The notes under the pieces were generated by a model. The model worked only from the letters and a program-made list of their open reading frames with translations, was not told the DNA's origin and did no database searches. From Neelides folsomi (Eukaryota; Arthropoda; Collembola; Neelipleona; Neelidae), in contig JAQGBZ010000092.1 of NCBI GenBank assembly GCA_034687125.1, positions 124,001 to 188,000 of the forward strand: a stretch of DNA of 64,000 nt. Reading direction: 5' to 3'. Positions 48,900 through 61,400 of this stretch are shown here, in pieces. Numbering within the stretch: position 1 is the first letter of the stretch; each line of letters opens with the position of its first letter. The position numbers and the translations under genes were made by a program.

Positions 48900-50528
48900 A
48901 TGAAGTCTTCTATTTTATTATTAATAGTCGCCATTGATCAAATATCCTCTTCCGCAGATAAAATCGATCCCGAACTCTATTCAGTTCTTTTAGCAAAGGG
49001 AGCATCCAAAAATGTATTTGTCATGATGAAGGGCGGCACTTCCGATGTCATTAGAAGAATCAATTCCCGAAGTTATCCAACCCGAGAAAGTAAAATCCGA
49101 GCTCTGACTTCCAGTTTGGTCCGAAATGCTGATTTCTCCCAACAAAACGTTCTCCAATTCCTTAATGCCATTTCCTTCAAAAACTTTGACACTTTCCCGA
49201 TCAGCAATGAAATCTATATTAAAGGAGCCGATTTGAGTATTGTCAACGCCATTGCTAATTTCCCAAATGTGGAGAAAATCCGTGAAGAGGAATTGATGTA
49301 TATTACCAAGCCTGAAGAACCAATTGAGATCAGAGAAGAAAAAGAGGCTGAATGGGGAGTGAAGGCAATTCGAGCTGATGAAGTTTGGAAAGATTATAAA
49401 ATTGATGGAACTGGAATTGTTACAGCTATTATTGAGTAAGATAAAATCTTAAAGATTTTTCTCATCTCTATGTTTTGCGATTAATTTTTTATTTACTTTA
49501 AATTAATTTTATTAATTTGACCTTATATTTAATTTTACACAGTTCAGGAGTAAATGTTGATCATGATGATTTACGAGAAAACTTCCGTGGTGGTGAATAT
49601 TCCTGGTATGATCCAACACCTTGGCCATTCAACACAGCCAAACCTTCTGATAATGTCGGCCATGGAACGCACGTTTGTGGAACAGTGTCAGGTAAAAACG
49701 GCATCGGAGTTGCTCCCGGATCGAAATGGATCGCATGTCGCGGATGTACCACAATCACCTGTGCTGAACCATTCCTTAAGAAATGTGGTGAATGGGCCCT
49801 TTGCCCCTGGAAGAGTGGTGGTGGATGGAGAAGGGATAAATGCGATGCTGGAAAAGCTCCCCATGTGGTCAATAACAGTTGGGGTGGTAGCGAAGGACGA
49901 GATTTTTACAACGAGATCATTGCTGCTTGGAGTGCCGTTAACATTATCCCGGTATTTGCTGTCGGGAATGATGGGGACAAATGTAGCACTTTGGGATCCC
50001 CGGGAGATCAAGCGGGAGTTATTGGTGTAGGAGCGACAACTAATACAAATTCTGTGGCAAAGTTTAGCAGTCGAGGGCCAACTGAAGATGGGCGACTTAA
50101 ACCTGATTTGGCTGCTCCAGGAGCGGCTATTATTTCAGCTTCAAATACTGGGAAAACGGGGAGAAGGAAAATGTCAGGAACTTCGATGGCTTCACCACAT
50201 GTGGCTGGAGCGGTTGCTCTTCTTAAATGTGTTCGGGCCAACATGACCACGGTAATTTGATGAAGATATTTAATTCGGTCTCTATTAAGTTTTTTTAATT
50301 TGTGGAGATAATTATTTTTTTAATTTTTAATTTTAGGAGGAAGTGAGGGGTTATTTGTTAAGTCAATCAAGACCAACAGTCCCAACAGGGAAATCTTGTG
50401 GAAGTGGAAAGGATGAAATTGAAGATTCCAAATATCCAAATTACATGGTTGGCCAAGGTCTTATTGACATTTACAATTCTTTCCTTGAAGCAAGCGGCAT
50501 TCCAATTGTTGCTCCAGGATCATCATAA
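48900..50528 (+). CDS. Secreted subtilisin-like serine protease, bacillopeptidase F type (S8)
   Basis: Three exons: 48900-49435, 49543-50251, 50337-50528; 478 aa. A signal peptide (MKSSILLLIVAIDQISSSAD) is followed by an inhibitor-like propeptide (to about residue 150) and the S8 catalytic domain. The triad is complete: D179 (codon spans intron 1; context IIDSGVN), H219 (GHGTHVCGT) and S393 (GTSMASPHVAG), with oxyanion N321 (FAVGNDGD). The segment ACRGC...LKKCGEWALCPW and KAPHVVNNSWGG is characteristic of bacterial bacillopeptidase F-like enzymes rather than animal kexin or proprotein convertases. Several Cys pairs could form disulfides. The large C-terminal part of bacterial bacillopeptidase F is absent. 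Likely an extracellular digestive enzyme. Introns show it is a true nuclear gene. Confidence 0.92.
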
Positions 50529-51761
50529 GAATCATAACTCATCTTTTGCCAATGGCTATAAATTTTTTTATTTGTGCGTTCTTCTTAATAATTATTAAAG
50601 GAAAATGAATGTCAACGATGGACATTTAATAGTCATTAAACTCATTAAACTCTTGATTATGACGTGATTAAACCACATGTTGAATAATTAGAATTCTCCG
50701 ATTCATTAAACTTTAATAAAATCCTATCTGGTCGTTGAGAATTACACATATGATTAAATCAATGCTGGCAATTGTTCATTGTCATTTCAAATCCTAAAGG
50801 AATGAGAATGATTAAGTGACGCCTAATCCAGGTGAATACAATGCCTTTTTTCATACAGGCCCAATAAAATAAATATTAATGAAGGTACATTTGGATATAA
50901 CCTCATAACTATTGGTGTAAATAAACACCGATGGTCCGATACTAAATCCTTATCTGCTTAAATCAACTGCAACTAACACAAAATATGAAATCATTATCAT
51001 TATTGAACCACAACTTATAAAAAAGTATTTTTTCTTATTGGTTTGGTATATTGAAGGTTTAAGCTGATGGTGATCGAAGATTAATGATGAAAAAACATAA
51101 ACTTGCAAGAATTCTAAATGTCAATTATATCTCCAATCAATAAGAAAATCAGGGTTAATACTTTTGTTTCCTTTTTTCACTTCCGTTTGTTTTCATATAT
51201 TTACATGCTAGAAAATTAGCTCTCCTACTAATATTTATATATATTTTATTATATAACATATACTAAATACCTAATACCTAATATGTTATAAGTATAAATA
51301 TTTGCTAACATACTTAGGTCTAACTCTATTGGGAATAAAATTGAGTGTCAAAAATGAAGTAATATTTGGCATTACTGCATTTACTCTATTTTCTCTGAGC
51401 TATGGTATATCTGTTAAAATTATTGGATACTCTAAACTCTAATAAAACACAAAGTATTTTGCACGGGTGGATATTTTATATGGAGAAATAGAACAAAAAT
51501 ATTGGCGTTGAGAAACTATGCTTTCTTGTTTTCGATTTTAAAAATGTTTTTCGATCGTTATTATTTACTCTATTATTCAACTTATTGATTAATCAATCAC
51601 CAATGTCCTTTATTTTCACAAATTCCATTGGGCTTTGTATTAATATAAATATTATGAATCAAGATTTGTCAACTTCAGTTGGGAGTTGGACCTCTGGATA
51701 TACAGAATAAATAGTTGCGTAAAAAATTATTATAACTTTTCCATTTAGATATTGTTAAAGA
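50529..51761. other. Intergenic, AT-rich
   Basis: No open frame, RNA gene or repeat that I can support between the protease and the next gene. Confidence 0.5.
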
Positions 51762-52825
51762 ATGTCTTGGACACTTCCCTTTGCATCCTATGAGGAAACA
51801 ATGGTGGAACGACCAGTTTCTGGAAATCACATTAGTAAGAAATTAATAAAAATTTAAACTAATTCATATAAAAATCATTTATTTCTCAAAATTACATTCT
51901 TAAATCCTTCTTTTATTCCATTTCTCATTCACAGTGGCTTCATTTGATGAAACTTCAATTGTCTTATACACATTTTGCACAACGAATGACGGATATTTGG
52001 CCCAATCTTTTCAGCCCTATTACCTAAAAACAAACAGTGCCAAAGTAAACATCAACACAATATTTATTTATAACTTAACTAATATAATAATGTTATTTAA
52101 ATCATTAAATAAATATGTCTCTGTTAAAAAAATTAAAACGGGCTTAAAATGTTCTAAATTAGATTGGGCAAGTTTGGGAGCTTCGGACAACATTCGACGC
52201 TTCTTTAGTAGCCTCAGACTGGGGAAATAAAAAAGGTAAAGATTCTATCATTGCTTTGACAATTCCAAGAGACGCGTTTGAAGAAATCGTCGCTACTTCG
52301 CTTCAACCCAAGCAAAGGGAAAATGTATCTTTTTCATGGGAAATGGGAGCTGATATTTTTGGAGATAGATGTGGACCAAATAATCTTGTACTTAGAGTTG
52401 GTGGCGAACTTCTTTCACATTTAACAAGGTGAAATTGAAAGAACATTTCATTTTCTATATCTTAAATAACATTGTTAAACGATGACTGATTAAATTACTA
52501 CAATGTACTAATATTGTATGCGTATTTAATTCACAGGTATTGGATTCTTCAAGTTCTTCACATGTCGCTTTATACAGATGCTGCAAAGGACTTTGTTAAG
52601 AATAAAGATTCTGAAATGATTCAAGTTCCTCTTGAGAGAGTTTACCCTTTGAATCCAGAGCTAAGAGAACCTCTCGGGCTCCAAGCACTTCTCTACTTTG
52701 ATTTAGAAATGGATGTTCTTCATCGAGGTAAAAAGAGCAATTACGTCCCTTTCAATATGAAATTCAACCTTCATAAGGATGAATTCCAAGGGACACAAAG
52801 CCCCGATGATGGATATCTCGAATAA
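51762..52825 (+). CDS. Protein of unknown function, 239 aa
   Basis: Four exons: 51762-51834, 51935-52044, 52181-52428, 52537-52825; total 240 codons in phase. The acceptor of exon 3 (TTTGGGAG) has a weak pyrimidine tract but is the one that preserves frame. The protein starts MSWTLPFASYEETMVERPVS, has a mixed alpha/beta look (SIVLYTFCTTNDGYLAQSF, IIALTIPRDAFEEIVATSL, NVSFSWEMGADIFG), and ends with an acidic tail. No signal peptide or membrane segment. I recognise no family; clean splicing argues for a real gene. Confidence 0.7.
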
Positions 52826-53759
52826 AAAATATTGAAAAATGAATCAACTACATGATTACTTAATTGATAAAACTTAACATTCATACATTATTTAAATCTT
52901 TCCTGAATATTGTTAATGCATAATTTATATGTTTTATGATAATTATACTCTTTACCAATAAAATACTAAATATTCTTAAATGCATAAATTATTCATATTT
53001 ATCAAGCTCATGTTAAGTTGTAGAATTCCATAAAATACATTGCTTAATTTCTATGCAATGTATGTCCTATGAATAAAGTAAAATTGATTTCTTTGATTTA
53101 CTAAAAATAGTATTTTACTCAAATCACACACACCATTCAGTTATTATTCTTATTATTAATTCTTATGATCAAAATTAATATTATTTAATATAAATTTATT
53201 GTATGTATATAGGTTAGGGTAATATAATCTAAAGTATAGTGAAGTAATATACAAGATTCGATTTTTAAGTGTTATTTGCTGATTTGATTATCGGAGCGTC
53301 AGAATGAATGATGTGGATTGCAAATTGTATTTACTTTATCTCTTACGGTAAAAGACATTCTCAATTATGTTGACATGTTTGATAATCTCTGAAATAGCTT
53401 ATTCAAATGATGTAAAAATAATGTTTGTGTAGTGAAATATTTCGTAAAAACTTTATTCAACAAGGGATTGGTGATTTTCAATTAGGAAACACTTAAGGGA
53501 AAACTGCATATATTGTGCAAAATGAATAATTTCTATTTTCAGCAAATATAGAAACATCGCTTTACTATAAGAATGTCTATAAATTGCGAAATATATATAT
53601 ATTATAGCGTATATAGGTATAAGTGATTAATGGATTATAGCTTCTTATTATATAATTTATGTTCAACCATTTTTTATTAAATTAAAACCAATTTAAGAGT
53701 ATACTTTTAATATTGAAGTTTAGTTTAGTATATTTATTGAAAACATGTACAAATATTAT
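52826..53759. other. Intergenic, AT-rich
   Basis: No supported gene or RNA. AATAAA at 52961 may serve the upstream gene. Confidence 0.45.
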
Positions 53760-54744
53760 AATTAAAGCCCGGACATTTATGTTTTTGCATATGGCTTGCA
53801 TATTTTACATAATTTACATATTTTCCAACTTTCTGCATATTTTGCATATTATATTTTAATTAGTCCAATGTATTTAAATTAAATATTTTATTTATTATTC
53901 GTCTTAAAGGAAAATTTATGAAGTGTTTTAGGCTTCAAAACTGGCATTTTATTGGGTATTATGAGAAATCATAAGAGCAAAAGTATAAATAATGGATAGT
54001 TGAAGTTAGTTTTAAAACGTTTTAGCTTTAACAGGTGTATTCTCTTATAATTTCTTCCTAATTTAATTTGTTAATTTATTACCTGAAATAATAAAATGCC
54101 TAAAGTCAATCCTCATTTAAAAGATTGGATTAAAAAGGTCGAACCGAGTCAGTACACAACAGATGAAGAAATTATTTATTGCCAGGTAATAATATTAATA
54201 ATTAATATTTACTTATTAATTTATCCGGCGATTAATTCTAAATGGAACGACTATTTATTTCATTATTTTAGCCTTGTCAAAAGAGCTTGATTTGGACCAA
54301 ACTTAAAAATCCAGTTTTACGAAGATTTCTGGAAGGAAGCTGTAAATTATCATTACCAGACGAATCTACATTACGGGGAAATGAACTCCAAAAGATTTAT
54401 GACAGGGTATAAAAATTCATAAATAATCCAATTTCAAATAATTACAAAATCAATTCATTAATAAAAAATGTGTATTAATTTATATGAAAATTATTAAGGT
54501 TATTGAAAGAATAATTGAAAAATTGGGAAATCAACCATTTTGGCTAGCTGTGGATGAAACCAAAGATCAACTTGGACGCCAAATGGCAAATGTGATTGTA
54601 GGCGCTTTATCACAAGACAGTCATTCAGAAGGCTATTTACTTTGTAAACAAGAACTTGAAAAGACAAATAATGCAACAATTGGCAATCTTATTAATAAAG
54701 CTTTGCGTAATAAATTTTATAAAATATACATACAATTCACATAG
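53760..54744 (+). mobile_element. hAT-superfamily transposase remnant (CGGBP1-like N-terminal half)
   Basis: Three exon-like blocks: 54096-54185 (MPKVNPHLKDWIKK, then TDEEIIYCQ), 54273-54406 (WTKLKNPVLRRFLE, PDESTLRGNELQKIYDR) and 54499-54710 (FWLAVDETKDQLGRQMANVI, then LEKTNNATIGNLINKALR). The pattern VDET.D..GR..AN.IVG followed by LEKTN is typical of hAT transposases whose N-terminus resembles CGGBP1. The Cys/His finger that should follow IYCQ is incomplete, and the catalytic C-terminal half is missing. Upstream, 53783-53855 holds several TGCATATTTT-like repeats, as expected of subterminal transposase-binding sites, so the left end probably lies near 53760. The blocks are separated by short intron-like gaps with GT..AG ends. 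Non-functional as a transposase; a captured fragment cannot be excluded. Confidence 0.65.
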
Positions 54745-55059
54745 AATTTAATTTTTATTGTAATTTAATAATTAATTTAAACTGCTAATATTGGAATTAT
54801 TTTAAATATTTTCAAAACCTTACTTTTAAAGTATTTCAAACTTTTCCCGTATTTCTAAACTGGAGAATAAGTCTTATTTTTGTAGAGATTTTGATGAATA
54901 GGGATTATTAGTGTAGGGATTTTTATAGTGATCCGTTTTCGAAATATTACACAAACATTCGATTTGCATTTTACAAACCTAAATAAATCATGTTCAATTA
55001 TTTGGAATTCTATTCGTTTTAAACATTTATTGAATTTTTATTATTAAACATTTATTAAA

Positions 55060-55090
55060 CAAGAATTGAAGTTATTATCTTCAATTCTTG
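55060..55090. repeat. Perfect inverted repeat, 12-bp arms
   Basis: CAAGAATTGAAG at 55060-55071 and its exact complement at 55079-55090, loop TTATTAT. It lies between the hAT remnant and the following exon-like block; possibly part of the same element. Confidence 0.6.
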
Positions 55091-55241
55091 GGAATTATTT
55101 TAAAGGTTCGGGTTAAATTTAATTAGCTTTTTTTAAATAACAAAATGGATTTTCTCATCTAAATTTTATTTTGTTAAAGATTTTAATAAAAAGCTATATT
55201 AAATAAAATTATACTGTTATTTATTTTTCATTTCTATTTAG

Positions 55242-55481
55242 GCTTGGATGATGAAAATACAGATATTTTATTGAATGGATTTGCTTCATGTCAAAATCGA
55301 GTTTCATTAAATGCGAGCGAGAATTGTGCCCTTGCTTGTTCTTGGATCAAAAACGCAGATGGACTTGGGGATATCTTTATATGAAATGTGTTTGCTCTTA
55401 CAAAAAATTAAATGGAAACTCAATGAAATTGGACTCAACTCCAAAGATTTGAATGCGTTAATTAACTCAATAAAGATTTGA
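55242..55481 (+). pseudogene. Exon-like block of unknown origin, probably broken
   Basis: After an acceptor (TTTCTATTTAG) the frame reads LDDENTDILLNGFASCQNRV and ALACSWIKNADGLGDI, then stops; a second frame continues SLYEMCLLLQKIKWKLNEIG to a stop at 55481. The two frames joined by a small shift read like one helical protein end, suggesting a frameshifted remnant. Its phase also fits a splice from the hAT block (...NKALR), so it may be the far end of that unit. Not recognised. Confidence 0.35.
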
Positions 55482-55989
55482 AAAATGAAACTGGAATGAA
55501 CAATTATTATTTAACAACATTAATCCCATTTTTATAATTCACCATCAACTTTTCTTACTTTTTTAATATCAGTTTTCTTTGAAATAAATATTAGAATTTT
55601 TTATTCAATAATTAATTATTTTACGACAACCAATCACCTCCTTCTCAAAATCGATCTCATTTATCTCAAAAGTAATTATTCTAATCATCACATTCTCATT
55701 TATAAATAATTTATAAACTAGGTAGTCAATTGGCATATTAGAGAAATTAATTTAGCATTTTCTAAAATCTGGGAGGTCTCTACAACCACAAGGAATGCAC
55801 CGCAATGCTCGAAATTGTCACTAGAAATACGTTTTTAAGTTTTTTACCTTTTTGATGGTTTTTTGACCTTTTCGACAATAAACTTTTTGTTCTTGATAAA
55901 GCGTCGTCGAACTTGTCCAGTTGTCCACTGAAGTTAAAATATATACCTTGACATAATGAAGTAAGATTAATTCTTTTGATTTGAAAATT
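55482..55989. other. Intergenic, AT-rich
   Basis: No supported feature; the minus-strand open frame at 55780-56001 has no support. Confidence 0.4.
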
Positions 55990-56448
55990 ATGAAAAATCA
56001 CTCGGGCTCAATGTTTTAATTGTTTTTATTTTGTAGAGTTGAAAAGCTTGCAGACGGTGCTGTTTCATTAATAGTGACTGGGATTGACTTTTCTATACTT
56101 AATATGGTGGTTGGGTAAGTAATTAATTATTGACTCTTTTCGATTAAATAAATCCATGAAATGATGTAGATACTCAAATTGACAAACAATCGATCTAGAA
56201 TTGAGAAATGAAGAGAAATGGAGATGGATGAGCTTTGTTTTAGCATTGCTTTTTATTTTAGCCAACTTCATAGAGACAAATCAGTTATTTATATTGGGAT
56301 CAGCCAAGAATCTCCTGAAGAAGAAGTGGTCAACATTCGGTTGAAGACAGTGAACAGGAACGACGCCAAAGAAGTATTGATCAAGGCCATAGAAGCACAA
56401 ATTGCCACCATCCGCCGGTTTCGAATAGCTTTAGCTGGCAATTTTTAA
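55990..56448 (+). CDS. Small conserved-looking protein of unknown function (95 aa)
   Basis: Three exons: 55990-56012, 56037-56114, 56262-56448; 96 codons with stop, all phases agree. The first coding exon is only 23 nt (MKNHSGS plus two bases) and the first intron only 24 nt, which is very short, so the true start may instead lie in another exon. The rest is compact: VEKLADGAVSLIVTGIDFSI, SVIYIGISQESPEEEVVNIR, then a helix EVLIKAIEAQIATIRRFRIA. It has no signal peptide. Alternating strands and a final helix suggest a small folded cytosolic subunit. I do not recognise the family. Confidence 0.55.
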
Positions 56449-58474
56449 TTTATCCTAAAGTTTTATTTAATACGCAATAAGCCCGGCCTTTTTGACTTAT
56501 GAACTTAAAATGCTTAATGGTGTAGCAAGTTTATAATATTATTTTAATATTTAAAACACACATTTATGTTGAGCTCAAAATGGATCATTTCGATTTTGAC
56601 GTACTAATAAAACTAATTATAAAATGTTATTCCACAATAAAGCGCTATTAACACTATTCAGAGAGGCACGGACTTATTGCATCACAGGATACATTATGTA
56701 TGTATGTATATATTATATTATGTAGTTATCATTTGCTCCTTAATGTTAATTTAATCTGCGATATGAATCTATAAAAAATGGGAAATGGTTGTAAAAAGAG
56801 AATTGCGTGAATTGAAGGGAAAAGGAACTTTTCCGAAGTTTGACATTGGTTTGAAAAGAGTTGTTTTCCTTCTCAACCTGTTCCTTACCTTCAAAACTAC
56901 CCTCAATGAGATTTATACAGAGAATCCCTATTACGTCAAGATTCAAAGAAACCAATCATTTATTTAGATGCAGTTCTCCAATCTTTTAACTATTCCTGGC
57001 ATATCCTGACGGTCATAGACATTTTCAACTTTAATTTAAATACCATGAAGTTTTATAATGATTTTACAATGCGTCTTTTCTAATAATCACTCCCTACTCC
57101 CTATACGACCACTTTGCATTTTGTTCTATATGACATGGTCCCATAGCAAGTGCGGAGACTCTGTATATTTCGATTTTATACACCATTACCTATTTTTTAC
57201 AATACATTGATTTTAAACGTTCAGTTTTCAGTGCATTGAAAAATTGAAATCCCTTAAATTAATACATGGACGTGAATTAATACAACAGACTTTAACCTCA
57301 TGGACAAAATATGATTCTTATTCGGATCATTGAGGTTATCAATAATACTAGTTTAATATTAGAATAAAATGTTATTATTGTCAAATTGAAATAATCTATT
57401 TAAACGCGTGGTTAATGAGGAATTATAATCTATATATTACTCGTTCCTCATTTAATGTCATTCATAACGTTGGAAAATGCCATTTATTGATAGCTAAATT
57501 GAGTTTTTCAGCTTTCAGTTGTGTAATTCGAGTACAAGTACATTTTAATTGATATTACAGAGTTAAAATTAATAATTTAGCGTTAGTATTTACTCTATAA
57601 GAAATATTTAGCTATTATTTTTTGTATAAATGAAGGTACTCATTACTTATTGGTTTATTAAAAAATACTAACTGAACCACACTAAGCTTATTGCAGTTAA
57701 TAATACCTTTTATTGGCCACAATCCACAATCCAATTGCCTATGATATAGGTAGTGGTGAAATGATAATGAAATGATATTGACTAATGTTGTCTTAAACAA
57801 TTGAAAATATCGAAATAGTTTGGAATACTCATACAAACATTTTTGCACATTTATTTAACCATTTTTTATATTTATGCAATCTCTTTTGCACTTTAATACA
57901 AAAGTGGAGATATTACAATTTAATTTTTATATGAAATTGCAAAGGATGAGTGTATATAAGTGTACATTACGTGTATATAAGTGGTGTATATTATTATTGC
58001 GCATAGATAGACTAATAAGAATAAACAATTGATATCAACTCGTCCTTTGATATACATACCTATATACTTCAATTATTCTCAATATCAGTACATTCCTATA
58101 TTTCCTATATAAACATTCTTCTGCGTTGTGCAAGGTTAAGTGAATAAAAAATTTCCGAGTTCCTCAATTAAGTTCATGTTCCTCCACATGTCATTTTCCT
58201 CTCATTGAGTTAGTCAAGAAGCGAACGTGTAATCGTCCGCTTCAATCATTTTATCTCTCACTATTTGCCCCCGACTTATCACTTGACCAAAACACTTTTA
58301 TTAGAATTATCTGTTTTCATCATAAGTGGTTCAACTCTTCACTTGTTCCTTTCTCAATTATTCTCATTACAAAACCACAGTGTTGGAATCGATTTTTAAA
58401 CTTTTCGTTTCTTACGCATACCTAAGTGAATTTGATCGTTTTTAAGAGTTAAGAACCTTAAATTGACATTTAAA
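56449..58474. other. Intergenic, AT-rich, promoter of the SEC14-like gene
   Basis: No supported gene. Overlapping open frames on both strands at 56746-56967 have no homologue or splice partner known to me. 58180-58440 is slightly less AT-rich and probably holds promoter and 5' UTR. Confidence 0.45.
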
Positions 58475-61400
58475 ATGGCTGCTCCTAGTCAAAAAGAAAT
58501 TGAGCTTCTTTCAAAGGTAATTTTCAAATATTAATCGTTAGTCATCATTTCATCATAATTGTACACTCTTAGCAGAAATTTTATGTGATTTTAGGATTTT
58601 ACTTCTAAACCTCACCCTCACAGACATTTCCGATTTTAAATTTACAATATATTTATTTCAAAATTTCCTAATTTTAAGCTTTTAATCATACAAGCTTTTA
58701 ATGTAAGTTGAAGATTAATTAGAAGTTGTAATTAGAAAATGTTTTGTTTAAAAGTTTCGTTCAGCGTTGGGTGACTTGAAGCTCGAAGGAGATTTCAACA
58801 CGGACGTTTTCCTTCTCAGATGGCTTCGAGGTAATTATTTTTTATATTTTTTCATATATCTATTTTCATGGAACTTTGACGTAGCTACGAATATTATATT
58901 ATCAGTAGCGTAGTGCCAGGGAGATCCGAGGAGACGAGCCATCCGGGCCGGACGGTCAAGAGGGTCGTACCTCGAACCCACTTTGCACTAGATTTAGTTG
59001 ACTTTGGCCGATTTAATTAAAAATAATCAAGTTTTAGTAGATCTCAGATATCTCTTTTATGCTACCTTTAAGTGAAAATTCAATATTTGAAATTGCGGCT
59101 CTAATACACTCGACAAATAATATGAAACTGTTCAGACATGAAACTGTTCATGACAAGACCCTGTTAAAAATGCACCAATATTAATACCTGTGTATAAGGG
59201 GGTTTGAAAGTTAAGACTAAATAGAAATTGAAACAAAATCGAAAAAATTTCGCATTATCTAATGATTCTTAAATAAAATTTTGCGCTGAATTTTAAATAA
59301 AATTGGGACCTGATGACCTGAAGTCCCGAAATCCAATTTCAAAATACATTTCCGAATTCTGATTTCGTTTTATAAAATTTTCATAAAGCAAATAGTGTAA
59401 TTTCAAAAATATTCTTCAGACCTAAAATTCCATATAACATTTTAACCCTTGAATATCTTAAAAAAACTTCAGAACCTCTAAATTCCTTTGAAATGTAACC
59501 CGAATATCCCGATAACTATTACAGAATAATTTTTTAAAAGAAATACTAAAAAAGAGTTATTAAAAAAATTCGATAAAATTGATTAAAATGGCAAAAAAAT
59601 TTTCGGGACCTTCAGGTTTTATAGTAGGGGCTAGGGGATAGGAATTTGAAATGCGATATTTTGGATAGTATTACATAATGTTAAAAATTTATCTATTTTT
59701 TGAGACCCTGTACATTTTTACTAAAATGAGGGGCCTTACCAGGCCACCCTACTCCGGGCCGGACCATCTCATGCTACGGCTCTGTTTATTATGTAACTAT
59801 TATACCAATCTAGATTTAATATGAATCTATAATATATATGCTTATATAGTTTATAGTAGGAATAGGATTATAAGTATTATATATGTATATATGTAATGTA
59901 TTCCAGTTAATAATATTGTACATAGGAATGTACGCGTATATTTTATGTATGATATAAAGATCAAGGCTAAATCTATAGTTTATAATAATAAAATTAATAT
60001 ATCTATCATGCAAAAATTTATACAATAGTATATATGCCATTAAGTTTTTAATAAACCTAATTCAATTGGATCTTTTATCCATAATGAACCAATCACATTT
60101 AACTCAATTTTATTTTAAATTATCCAATGTTTTTGCCACTCATTCTTTTACCGAATCTTGGGATATGGTCAAGGTCAATCGTACAATTATATGCAACTTG
60201 ATCTTGAAAGGATATGCTCATTAAACCTTTGCAATTTTGGTTTATTATTTATTTCGAATCGTCCATTAAAACTTAAAAAACTCCATTTGGACTTTAAGCT
60301 TTGGATTTTTTATGTTGTGGGATTAGGGCTAAATTTTAAATGGTTTAATAATGATAATTTTTTTTGTTTTAATGCAAAAATTGTGATTAACTTTTTTTTT
60401 ACTTTAATAAGCTCGAGATTTAAACTTGAAAAAGGCGGAACAAATGATCCGTGATGTAAGCAAATAAACGTTTTGTTAATTATTCAAGAACTAATATTTA
60501 TTTCCTTAAATATTTTTTATTTTGACAATTTAAAGATTTGAATTTATGATCAATTTTCTTTTATTAAATAATAATTACTTATAATCTTATGTTGAATCAT
60601 TTTAGTATATGAAATTCCGGGATGAAAATGATCAGGACAATATATTAACATGGGAAGCTCCTGAGCTGTACCCGAACGAGTTCAAGTATGACATCACTGG
60701 ATATACGCCTGAACTCAATCCAGGTACATATTTTTCTTCTTTTTTAATTATAATTATTGGTAAAATGTTTAATAAAGTTTTAATTTCAGTGGTTTTTATT
60801 CCACTTGGAAGATGGGATATCAAATACAGCGTTTGTGAGTTGGGCCAAAAAGACATTTACGTCAAGTACGTGGATCAACTCTTTGAACGAGCTACGAATT
60901 TAATGAAAGGAAAAATTGATCCAAATAATCAAATGCCAGTAACTCAGCTTGTCGTCGTTTTCGATATGGATAAATATTCATATAGTCAACTTACGGCATT
61001 TGGAGGTTGATTAAAAAAGATTAGATTTAAAAATAATAATTTTTAATGTCTTTTAAATAACTTATGAAAAGTTTATTACTTTCATTTAATAATCCCAATC
61101 ATCAATAAAATTTAAAATATTTAACGAATTTCCTTATTCTTTTTTAGCCACGAATGCTTTACTCGAAACTGTGAGACATTTTGAATCAAATTTTCCAGAG
61201 ACGCTTAAATCAGCTATCGTCATCAACGGTAATATAAATTATTGATTAGCAAAATAATTAATGCTTTATCTTTTATGAAGGTTTCTACATAATTTTAATA
61301 TTTTAAACATGAGTTAAATTATATTTTTAATTTTGTACAGCACCAAAGGTGTTTTCGATTCTCTTCAGCCTTGTGAAGCCATTGCTTACAGCGAGAACTC

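Noticed and set aside
56746-56967. 60-69 aa frames on both strands near 56.8 kb
   Set aside because: Mutually overlapping and without homology known to me; slight composition shift only.
60158-60454. 98-aa open frame inside the SEC14-like gene
   Set aside because: Low-complexity Phe/Leu/Asn translation of intron 2; only its last 44 bases, in another frame, are a true exon.
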